Assembly: GCA_948099385.1 (NCBI GenBank)
Contig: CANUEZ040000165.1
Coordinates: 4,352,501-4,416,500 of the forward strand
Reading direction: 5' to 3'
DNA: 64,000 nucleotides
Source: Fasciola hepatica
Lineage: Eukaryota; Platyhelminthes; Trematoda; Plagiorchiida; Fasciolidae
Shown here: one piece after another, positions 21,861 to 30,305 of the stretch
How the letters are laid out: every line of letters begins with the position of its first letter
Position numbering within the stretch: position 1 is the stretch's first letter
The notes under the pieces: model-generated
Told to the model about the DNA's origin: nothing
What the model saw: the letters and a program-made list of their open reading frames with translations, nothing else
Database searches by the model: none
Position numbers and translations under genes: made by a program

Positions 21861-22318
21861 ATGAATGGAACAGAGGTTGATCCTATCGATCAGGCAGTGA
21901 GCTGTGGGAACAAGGAATGCACGGACCTGGTGCAAGATGAGGGAATTCAAAGCGACCAGTGTTGCCTTTGGTATCATCAAAAGTGCTCCAAGCTGGAAGA
22001 GAAAGACTTCGAGCCGCACATCAAGCATGCATCGCTCAAGTAGATATGCGCCCACTGCTTCGCGTTTGCAGGCGAGTGCTCGTGCATAATTCGAGGCGAA
22101 CCACGGAAAGGGGACACAAACATGAAGCTGGAGCCAAGACTAGAGAGAGCCAGTTCGATCCATAGCCTAGAGGGAAAGGAAAACCGGGTGCTAGAACAGA
22201 AAAATAAAACAGACAACCCAAGCCAAAGGGCGAAGAAAGCAAAGAGGTAGCAGGATTCACCAATGTGGGGAAAGGCCTCCTGACGGAAGTGGAATCTCTC
22301 AAGGAGCAGGTTAGACGC
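21861..22318 (+). pseudogene. B2: ORF1 N-terminus with PHD finger
   Basis: The frame starts at ATG 21861. A PHD-type finger is visible: CGNKEC, then QCCLWYHQKCSKLEE, and ICAHC after a TAG stop at 22041-22043 that replaces the W seen in copy B5 (KWICVRC). Further on, other frames read LEGKENRVLEQKNKT and VESLKEQVRR, a coiled-coil start. The sequence is cut at 22318 by the left LTR end. The remaining ORF1, endonuclease and RT of the same subfamily start near 32670, so B2 and B3 are probably one element. Confidence 0.6.
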
Positions 22319-22396
22319 CGTAACGAACGTTTGAGTAATGCGTAGCCAAATTCGCAACGGATCCCGAAATCAAAAGACGATTATCCGTGATATTCT
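22319..22396 (-). repeat. Truncated 3' LTR remnant
   Basis: These 78 bp match the terminal part of the 376-bp LTR (CGTAACGAACG where the others read TGTAACGAACG). Similarity then fades within a few bases, so most of this LTR has been deleted or replaced. Confidence 0.65.
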
Positions 22397-23839
22397 AATA
22401 CTGGTATATTTCTCGGCCATGGTCGAGATGCACGCTGCAGCGCATGATCATGGTGTAACATATTACTCAATAAGATGGAATATTCACAAATTCGGAATAT
22501 GAAAGTCGAGAGTATCGAAGATGGAAAAATAAAGCCAGCAACAGTTTGAATGGATCATTCTGATAATTTTTCGCGCGGCACTTTTGAACCGGTTTCGATT
22601 CCGACCTGGGCACTGATTCGCGGTGGAGATATCGAAAAATCATTAACGCAGTGCCAAGGATGCATTATGAACGAGAATGATGCAAGTCAAGGAAACCGGA
22701 GGCCCACCGAGGTTATGCAGATGGAGTACATTTTTGAGCAAGAGGAAAAGGGGGGAAAATTGTTAAGAAGTATGTTCGGGAAAATCAACGCATGCGAAGA
22801 CGATAGCGATCATGAAGACAATGCAAACCCTGAATGACGGATTTACCGGAGTTCAATAAACGGAATGAGTTTTGAAGCAGGGGAGCATGAGACCAGTTTT
22901 GTGAGAGTGAACACTGGTGGATATGGGAGAAACAGCAGACCATAAAACGGTGAGTTTAGATTCAAGATCAGTAACATGTACCATTCTGAAATAAGAAAGC
23001 GCAGCTGGAGGGACTTTGAGAAGTGGAGAGTCAATTTCCAGCCGGCTACGGGTCGTAGAAAAGATAAACAGTGGTAACGGATGATAAAGTGGGAAATCTC
23101 CGCATGGACTTAAGAGTTATTATGCTGTTTCACTGACAAATATATATGTACGTGCTGGCACATTTGCCTTCAGTGTTATTCAGCGTCGTTTCTGGTAACG
23201 TACGGCATCGAGTGCGTAAGGTTCGTCTAGCAGGACAATGAATGTGTCGGTCGATCAGTCGAGTGTGGCTGTATAGTAGCGGCATGCGCGTGAACTGGAA
23301 CTCGTGTTAGTTGCGTTTGAAAACGTTGAACGATCTGATAAGCAATTAGGAGTATTTTCTGTTGTATGGTTTGATTTCGGTCCCAATTGCTATGGTAGGT
23401 TCCACATGAATCTCTGTCCGTACGAGTCAAAGTGGCATCCTTGGTTAGCCAGTTTTGCGACTGAGATAGTGGGAGACAACGAACCTGAAATAAAGGGGTA
23501 TTGCAGTCTGGACGTGTTTCCAGCTGTGGGTTATGATAATGTAATAGTGAATAATAATGGTTTATTTCGGAGACGTCCGAGGCCTGCCAAGTGCATAATC
23601 AGCTGTTTACAAGTGATGGAATAAACAGATAAAACCCTTGAAAATGTGGAAATTAACATGACAAAAGTTGAAAAGGGGCTAAGAAGGAAAGGGGGTTACG
23701 TGGGAAAGGAGAGTAGATAAAAAGCAGCAGTCGGGGTGTGCCCCTGCCGCGGATCAACGGTTAATGGAGGCATATAAAAACCAGTGAAGGACGAGGCATA
23801 AGAGTGTCAGAAACTACGGGGTTGGATGGAAGCAAAGTG
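22397..23839. other. Unassigned region inside the LTR element
   Basis: Open frames at 22550-22837 (95 codons, acidic C-terminus) and 23304-23624 (106 codons, with NCYGRFHMNLCPYESKWHPW) carry no motif I recognise, and no gag or pol homology is visible on the minus strand. This may be decayed internal LTR-element sequence or a further insertion. Confidence 0.3.
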
Positions 23840-23988
23840 GTTAAAATTAGTGGCATTTCCATTTGTTCGGTTCATTAAGGAAATGGCCATAGGTAGTCTA
23901 ACGTTGAGAACTCAGCCAGATAGATGAAACTGTCTATCGTTGATTGTATCCTTAATTGAAGGGAGCAGGGTCGGAGAAGGGGTTGGTC

Positions 23989-26063
23989 TTAGAAGTCGAG
24001 GCCCCTCTCGTAAGCTATTTCTTCTGCCAAGCACATATTAGATAACTGTAGTGCACGGGTGACGCTGAGATATGGGATGAGTGCCGACAGAAATTGGGAC
24101 TTGGTTTGTGAAGCTCGAAGGGTGATGGGCAACTTGTTCCAGACTTTAGAGTAGACAAGAAGGAAAAAACGTGACCGTATGGCCGACTTAGCTATACTAG
24201 AAGGGACAGTAAAAGGCCTGTGCCGAAGTGAGTAGGTGTTTCACGGGAGAAGCTTACTGGGTCAAAGGAAAAAGACCGGTTATGGAGCAGGTTATACAAA
24301 AAGACTAAGTTTAGTCTTAAGCGGCGGAGCCAGAGTGGGTCAAGTTTCAGATTTTGGCATCGTTCTCTATAGCTTAAAGACGTGGACCAACCAAGTAGTT
24401 GTTTGGTGAAAAGCCTTTGTATGCTTTCAATCGCAACTCTGTCGAATTTCGTCATGTTAGAAAATGTTATTGGGCAGTATTCGAGCAAAGGCCTGATGTG
24501 GGATTTGTAGATGCTGATGATGCTGTCCCGGAGACGAAAGGAGCGGAAGAGAAGGGCTGCATTTCTTCTAGCCTTGGCCGCTTGGATGGCAGCGTGCTCA
24601 GAAAAGTTGAGGGAGCAGGAATAGTTGAGGCCCAAGTCGCGGACAGTAGGTCGAATGGCTATTGGGGACCCACCAAGAGTTAAGGATCCAGGGGGCAATT
24701 GGAACTTGTAGGTTAGGACCTCGCACTTATCAGTGGAAAAGCTCATCCTCCAGGTGTGGCACCAGCGGTCAAGTGCTGCGAGGTCAGCGGAAATGTTGCA
24801 AACAGTATGGGTAGCATCATTGGAATTGAAAGAGTAAACTATTTTTATATCGTCTGCAAACAAGAATGGCGTGCCATGGTGTACTAGATCCAATGCGTCG
24901 TTAATGTACATCAGAAAAAGGAGAGGACCCAGTACGCTTCCCTGTATAACGCCACTTGTAACAGGTTTCGGTTTAGAAGTATGTCCGTTGGCGAGGACCA
25001 ATTGCGAACGATGAGCAAGATAAGATTTCAGCCAAGAAAGCATCGGGTCACCAATGCCGAATGAACGCAATTTGGAGATAAGATGCAGGTGTGGAACACG
25101 GTCGAAAGCCTTCGACAGATCTAGGTAGACAACTACTAATGCCTGCCCGCTATCAACAGCCTTAGTGACTAGGTTGAGGAAGTCAAACTGACATGTGGTG
25201 CATGATCGCGATTTGAGGAGCCCGTGCTGCCTATCGCTAAGAAGGTTAGAAGCGAGAAGATGGGTGGTAATGCCATCTTTGATAATCGTTTCCATTATTC
25301 TGGAAATGATAGGGGTATGGTTGATGGGGCGGTAATTAGCAAGTTCGTGGACAGGTCCTTTTTTATGTCGTGGAATGATGACTGAATGCTTCCAGTTTGA
25401 CGGTACCAAACTGAATTTGAGTGACAAGGTGAATAGGTTCAGTAGTAAAAGTGGAAGGTCCGATCCACCGTTAATGATTGCAGCTGGGGGCAACCCGTCT
25501 GGTCCAGGATGCGCAGATGCTTTATAACGTGAGATGAGCCTAAAAATAACGTTTACATCAAAGGTTAGGGTAGATAAAGAAGAGCTGGTAGTAGCCACAG
25601 GATTTGGGGGTGCTGTGTCTGAGGCCAGGGCCATGGAATTGGCGAAGTAATGGTTGAAGGCCTCAGCGATATCAGAAGGGGAGGTGGCCGAAGTTTTATT
25701 CGGTAACACGACATATTTGATCATAGTATCCGTTGCCGAATTCCTAGATTTGTGTAGGAGTGAGAGTTTCAGTGCTTTATTGGGATGCCTTAGGGCTTTG
25801 GATTCTTCGTTGCGGAGCTGTTTTTCCTTTAGGTCCCGGATAATATCAGTAAGACGCGTTAGCCTTATGAAAAGAGAGAAGTCGTGGTTTTGGAGGTAAA
25901 GTCTTTGCATCTTAAGGTACTTTTGTTGGAGGGAGGCAAGCTTGGACTTAATAAGGGAGGAGTTTTGGGATATTGGGCTTAGTTTCTGGAGGCAGTTTCC
26001 CATGTTAAAGTAAAAGTGATCAGCCGCTTGCTGGGGGTCAGCCGTTAGAAAAAACTGCTCCAA
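23989..26063 (-). pseudogene. A2 ORF2, reverse transcriptase part
   Basis: The open frame of 623 codons down to 24192 contains NYRPINHTPIISRIMETII, QHGLLKSRSCTTCQFDFL, VVVYLDLSKAFDRVPHL (motif A), GVIQGSVLGPLLFLMYIN (motif B), LFADDIKIVY (motif C, FADD) and the thumb (IRPLLEYCPITFSN). The true C-terminus is in the next frame: from about 24230 to the TAA at 23991-23989 it reads VPSSIAKSAIRS and then FFLLVYSKVWNKLP, so one base has been lost near 24230. The frame also differs by one base from the endonuclease part at a T6 run. Without these two breaks the ORF2 would be complete. Confidence 0.85.
26045..26054 (-). other. Frame break at T TTT TTC followed by TAA
   Basis: In the endonuclease frame the end reads agT TTT TTC TAA. 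A one-base backward slip enters the RT frame exactly. The heptamer fits the X XXY YYZ pattern of -1 frameshift sites. A simple loss of one T from a T7 run explains it equally well. Confidence 0.45.
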
Positions 26064-27202
26064 TCTTGATTACGGATGAGATTGGGCAGGGGGTTCCAAT
26101 TTAAACGGACGTGATTGTTGACTGGGGTGAGATAGTCTGATGGATAAGGATTGAATGAAACGTTACCGGCCACGATCTTATGGTCGCTACCCGGAAATTT
26201 ATTCAGAACGGAAACCGAAAAGTGGGAAACGCTGTGGGTGAATATAAGATCTAGTATGTTGGCGTTTCTAGTAGGGGTTTTAACGTGTTGCACCCAGCCC
26301 CCAATGTGAGTATGGGACACAAAGTCTATTAAGTTGGGAGGTGCCGTGAGGTTTCTCCAGGATATTTTAGGCCAGTTAAAATCACCGGCTATGATTTTCG
26401 CTGCCGAAGGTAGTAGTGAAAGGTAATCAAAGGCTTCAATTAAAGAAGTTAAGTCTGCAATAGTAGATGAGGGCGGGCGATTGATACAGCCAATGTGCAT
26501 GACTACAGTTGAGAACCGAATTGTGAGCCATAGAGAATCCGGAATTGAGTCGAGTGTGGCATGTCTGATGGGGACTACTGAAAGGGCGTGCTGTACGTAC
26601 ACAAGGCACCCACCTCCGCGTCTGTCGATCCTATTTACCCTAAAAACCTTGTACCCTTCAAGCATAATTTCACTTTTGCTGGTGTGTTCGGTGAGCCAGG
26701 TTTCAGTAATAAAGATGATGTCAGGACTGGAGGTTATGACATAATTTTTTAAGTGATGAAGCTTATTTAAGATGGATCGCGAGTTACAAAAGATGAATGA
26801 CAACCCACTCATGTGTAAGTGAGTGTCAGGGTTAGGCAACGTATGGGAGTTGTTGGTCGAAGGAAGTGCACGGTGAAAGGCGTGAATTGGAGCTATTACC
26901 GAAGAGGAGGAAAAGTGAGCGTTGGATGCCTCCGCGATGGCTTCGGAAGCACCAGCCGCCGACGAACCGGAAGTAATTAATTTGGGGTTATTACGGGATG
27001 AAAGAGAAGACCTTAGACGAAGTAGTCCTTCCACTCGTCCGGATTCGTTGGGATCGTTCGATGCCCCAGTGCAGTGATAGAATACGTGGTTATGGAAGGT
27101 ATTGGCTTGCCCACGTGACAACCTTGGTATTGGTTGTTGTGTGGTAAGAGCAGGCCCCAGAGGGTAGGGACTAAGAGAGTTTGGGGTGGCTTCGCCGCCC
27201 AT
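26045..27202 (-). CDS. A2 ORF2, endonuclease part
   Basis: The 385-codon frame reads a Ser/Pro-rich start, then SFIFCNSRSILNKLHHL, IFITETWLTEH, NRIDRRGGGCLVYVQHAL, CINRPPSST, IIAGDFNWPKISW and FPGSDHKIVAG. All blocks of an apurinic-type endonuclease are there, including the catalytic E of TETWL, D of GDFN and H of SDH. The first ATG is at 27202, but the frame stays open upstream through the end of ORF1, so initiation could involve the ORF1 terminus. It stops at TAA 26047-26045 right after a T6 run. Confidence 0.85.
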   Translation of the reverse strand: MGGEATPNSLSPYPLGPALTTQQPIPRLSRGQANTFHNHVFYHCTGASNDPNESGRVEGLLRLRSSLSSRNNPKLITSGSSAAGASEAIAEASNAHFSSSSVIAPIHAFHRALPSTNNSHTLPNPDTHLHMSGLSFIFCNSRSILNKLHHLKNYVITSSPDIIFITETWLTEHTSKSEIMLEGYKVFRVNRIDRRGGGCLVYVQHALSVVPIRHATLDSIPDSLWLTIRFSTVVMHIGCINRPPSSTIADLTSLIEAFDYLSLLPSAAKIIAGDFNWPKISWRNLTAPPNLIDFVSHTHIGGWVQHVKTPTRNANILDLIFTHSVSHFSVSVLNKFPGSDHKIVAGNVSFNPYPSDYLTPVNNHVRLNWNPLPNLIRNQDWSSFF

Positions 27203-27387
27203 CGATGCGACTTGCCCGGGTGAGGTAGGATAGGAATCGGCGGTTGGTAGGGGGGTTATATGGAGGTCATTACCGAAGGAGGTATTGGTAATACGCAGTG
27301 TTGGGTAGTTGGCCTTCGGAGTTCGGTGTGCTGCCGAAGGTATGAACGACTGGTAAGGTGTCGGTATTGAAAAGTGGCTCGTCAGAG

Positions 27388-29046
27388 CTAGAAGAGACGA
27401 AAGATTGTGGGATTGTATGCCACAGGGTGGGGAAAATTTACTCGGAGGGGGTTTGTGGATGGATCCTGCGCGTAAAACGCCTGTGGTGGAGCAAAACGAA
27501 AATTTTGGTATGGTAAAGGAACTAGCGGAATAAACGGTGGCGGCACGGAAAAGTTAGGAAATGAAGAGCTAGGCAGATGCAGCTTTGAATAATAGCTGTG
27601 AAATGCTTTGCGAGCATCGTCCGTATAAATGCGCGTAGAGCGGGGATTTCGCTGGGAGGAATTACGGTTTGAGAAACAATCTATTTTGGGAACAGAAACT
27701 GTAGGTCCCGGCATTAGTGACATCTCACAAGGGTGTCTGTTCGCTTCTAATCTTTGCATGACATTGGGGATGCTGCCTGGTGATATAAGGCGGTCGTTGC
27801 CTAATGAACTAAATGTTGAGGCCTTCAGTAGGGATGGAGTGTGGGTTGCCGAATTCTGGATTTGCGGCCATGTGTTACTGTTGCTATCGACACTATGCAG
27901 TGGGGGCTGAGTGTAGATCGGTACCAACTTTCGGCCCATTGGTGATAAGTTAGATTGCAACGGTGGGGTTGTGTCCTTAGGTACGCTACTTCTTAGCAGC
28001 TTGCTTACGGGTGTATGCCCTGAATTCTGACAGGTTTGATTCGAACGAAAATGACCTGGAAATGGTATGGTGCGGTCGCGCGGATGGGTTTTAGTCGTGG
28101 CTATGTGGTGTGGACAAGAACGACCACACTTTGATTTATGTGTCGCCTTGGGAGAGTGATGCAAAGTTGTTAGGTCAGGGAGGCTACGCGAGTTAGGTAG
28201 CTGCTTCTGATGCACAGAGCTAAGCTGTCTGGCAGGACTTGGTGGATTCGAGTCCCAGGCATCTGCGACACTATCGACGAGCCTAGGGCGCTTGGAGACT
28301 GGTGGATTTGGAGAAGGCCCAGGCGTTGCATCAAGGTCTACATCAGACAGTCGTTGGCTGGTAGACGCTGGTTTCATAGAGTAGGTTAGGGGAGTGACGG
28401 GGTTAGGTGTTTTTTGGGCGGATACCTGCCTTGGATGTTTGCGGGAGTTCGACTTTCTCAGCACTTCTCTTTGTAGTGGCGTTTTGTCAGGTGCTATTCG
28501 AATGTTCTTGTATGGCGAATTAATAGCAATAATTGTTTGTTTATGAATGAACTCACTGGCCGTCAGTGAGTCGGGAAATTGGAAAAGTAGAGGGCACTGG
28601 TGTCGTTGTGTTTGTTTGCGTAGTCTGCTGCTACGGCATATCACACGTTCCATGTTAGCGGCCTTCAGCAAGGTACTGCTGACCATGTTGAGTGGGGCCC
28701 TATCGGGAATGTTAAATACAATGGCGTGATTCGAGTTTCGTATTCGTTTTGAAACCTCCGCAGATATGCTGTCAATGAAGTTACACGTGGCAACTAAGTT
28801 ACAGTCCGTAGTTACCATAGAGGGCTCGAGGAGTTGAGCCAGTGGTGTCAGAATTCTGGTGCCTCTGTCAAGAGCTTCAATCCGCGATTCGAATGAGCTA
28901 ACGTGTTGTAAGAGGCTGTCAATCTTGCTATTTGCGTCATCATGGATGTTCGTTTGTGAGACGGAGCATGGCGTAGTGATTGGGAGACGTACGGCTACGT
29001 GTGGCAAAATCTTACCGGCCAGTCTGCTTCTTTTGGAATTGCGCAT
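27388..29046 (-). CDS. A2 ORF1, nucleic-acid-binding protein
   Basis: It is an intact frame of 552 codons with ATG at 29046. It begins basic (RNSKRSRLAGK), has a predicted helical stretch (SKIDSLLQHVSSFESRIEAL), then AIVFNIPDRAPLNMVSSTLL, CRSSRLRKQTQRHQCPLLF and PDKTPLQREVLRKSN, which look like an RNA-recognition-type fold as found in other non-LTR ORF1 proteins. The C-terminal half is long, low-complexity and rich in Pro, Ser and His (CGRSCPHH; many short SP and PP motifs). No zinc knuckle is evident. Start chosen at the only early ATG. Homologous to A1 ORF1. Confidence 0.8.
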   Translation of the reverse strand: MRNSKRSRLAGKILPHVAVRLPITTPCSVSQTNIHDDANSKIDSLLQHVSSFESRIEALDRGTRILTPLAQLLEPSMVTTDCNLVATCNFIDSISAEVSKRIRNSNHAIVFNIPDRAPLNMVSSTLLKAANMERVICRSSRLRKQTQRHQCPLLFQFPDSLTASEFIHKQTIIAINSPYKNIRIAPDKTPLQREVLRKSNSRKHPRQVSAQKTPNPVTPLTYSMKPASTSQRLSDVDLDATPGPSPNPPVSKRPRLVDSVADAWDSNPPSPARQLSSVHQKQLPNSRSLPDLTTLHHSPKATHKSKCGRSCPHHIATTKTHPRDRTIPFPGHFRSNQTCQNSGHTPVSKLLRSSVPKDTTPPLQSNLSPMGRKLVPIYTQPPLHSVDSNSNTWPQIQNSATHTPSLLKASTFSSLGNDRLISPGSIPNVMQRLEANRHPCEMSLMPGPTVSVPKIDCFSNRNSSQRNPRSTRIYTDDARKAFHSYYSKLHLPSSSFPNFSVPPPFIPLVPLPYQNFRFAPPQAFYAQDPSTNPLRVNFPHPVAYNPTIFRLF

Positions 29047-29489
29047 TGTGTCTGCAGGCTTCGGATAACCAACTAGTTTTATTGAAAATTTAGCGACTGC
29101 AAAAAGCCTAGATACGGAACGGAGATGAAATTCTATAGGAAGTCACCTAGGGTGTTTGCAAACCGGGTTGACCAGGTGGTTTCTCTGTTTGGACGAAAGG
29201 GGGTTAGAGTTTTAGCCAAGTGGGAAACGATAACTGAAAGGGTTGATTCAGCAAACAATCGCTGAGTATTTTATAGATGGGCTCACGAGGGGTGATTTGT
29301 GGCAGGTAAAGGTTTAGATTTCCTATTATAGGGTTGTGATGATTTTTCACGGTAATAAGTTATGGACCCACGGTAGTGTGTCTCAGTTATTGCCACGGAC
29401 TATTTGACGCTTCAGAGTAGATAGATATTGCTACCAGGAGCTAAGAAAAAACAGGCCTAAACGATGGAAAAAGAAAAAAACGAAACAAC

Positions 29490-29883
29490 CTGATATATAC
29501 GTTAGCTCCACTCTAGGCAGATCGATCGATGGTGGTTTGTAGTCGACGACCGGCGTGGGGTTCCCTACATTAATGCACCCTAATCTATCGGAAGTGTCGA
29601 AGTCACTGGTCTCATGCTCTCGCTCTTTCTGTGTACACTTCTTCTCTGCTTCCTGCGCCTGTAGTCTAGCCGATAGTAACTGTTGCTCTAGGTCTAGTAT
29701 TCTTAGCTTATATAAATCGACATCCTTACGATCAATATTGCTCTCATTAACACATGAACTAGCACTGACAGGACTAGGCGATCCAGCAATAACTAAAGAA
29801 TCATATGTACCCAAAACCTCCCCAGAGACTTGTCGTATTACTTCCTGTCCGGATTCGACTGCTTTTGATCCTTTTCTTGGCAT
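29490..29883 (-). pseudogene. gag N-terminus of the LTR element (BEL/Pao-like)
   Basis: From ATG 29883-29881 the minus frame reads PRKGSKAVESGQEVIRQVS, then a coiled coil (LYKLRILDLEQQLLSARLQ, AQEAEKKCTQKEREHE), and then PPSIDLPRVEL. The last motif resembles the start of the DUF1759 domain of BEL/Pao Gag (LPKIELPKFSG). Similarity breaks there and the frame ends in Phe-rich junk at 29431, where A2 probably inserted. The ATG lies 42 bp inside the LTR. The primer-binding site is not clear (a TGGAACGAGG at 29906-29897 is a weak candidate). Confidence 0.5.
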
Positions 29884-29924
29884 TTTGCGTGTTTCTCCTC
29901 GTTCCAAATTGATCTATTGAGTAT

Positions 29925-30300
29925 TGTAACGAACGTTTGAGCAATGCGTAGCCAAATTCGCAACGGATCCCGAAATCAAAAGACGATTATCCGTGATATT
30001 CTACGATACTAGATTATTACGTGAACAATGACATCAAAAATATACAAACCTCAATAATACGATCACAAGGACTCAAAAACTAGAAACCGAATAGCAGCGT
30101 GTGAGCAAACAGCACGTGCGTCACGCAGGTCCTGAACGAGGATGTGCCAAAGTAGCGCTCTGGGCGCGAACAAACAACAATTGGTCCAGAAAAACAATCA
30201 GTTCGTAAGGACAAGTCAACAGTGTAGGCAAACGAGTGATGTTGGGAGAAACACTGAATCGCGAGGGAAAAAGAGGGATTTTCCACAACCGGCTGTTACA
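29925..30300 (-). repeat. 5' LTR (376 bp) of the LTR element
   Basis: It has the same length and ends as the solo LTRs at 18676 and 20202 (TGTAAC...GTTACA). Gag follows on its minus side. Its outer flank GACGC matches the flank of the remnant at 22319. Confidence 0.8.
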
Positions 30301-30305
30301 GACGC

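Larger units (their letters stand above)
23840..29430 (-). mobile_element. A2, near-complete CR1-like retrotransposon
   Basis: This is the longest coherent element in the window. On the minus strand it has a leader (29430-29047), ORF1, ORF2 with endonuclease and RT, and a short 3' region. Borders are approximate: the right one is where gag homology of the LTR element stops, the left one is past the ORF2 stop at 23989. It shares ORF1 and endonuclease motifs with A1 at 1-6280. Only two single-base frame breaks are seen in ORF2. Confidence 0.7.
22319..30300 (-). mobile_element. LTR retrotransposon (BEL/Pao-like) carrying nested A2
   Basis: A full 376-bp 5' LTR lies at 29925-30300 and a remnant of the 3' LTR at 22319-22396. 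GACGC flanks the unit on both sides (22314-22318 and 30301-30305), the 5-bp duplication expected from one integration. Inside the 5' LTR a gag start follows on the minus strand. The remaining gag-pol is missing or unreadable, and retrotransposon A2 occupies about 23.84-29.43 kb. BEL/Pao is suggested by the gag motif and the 5-bp duplication, not proven. Confidence 0.6.

Noticed and set aside
26045..26054. Programmed -1 frameshifting as the accepted explanation for the A2 ORF2 break
   Set aside because: A one-base loss in a T run is simpler and the same ORF has another one-base break near 24230. I kept it only as a low-interest observation.
30080..30286. A 68-codon minus frame conserved at 18831-19058, 20357-20563 and 30080-30286
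   Set aside because: It lies entirely inside the 376-bp LTR. Its conservation reflects the recent age of the LTR copies, not coding selection, and it has no known motif.
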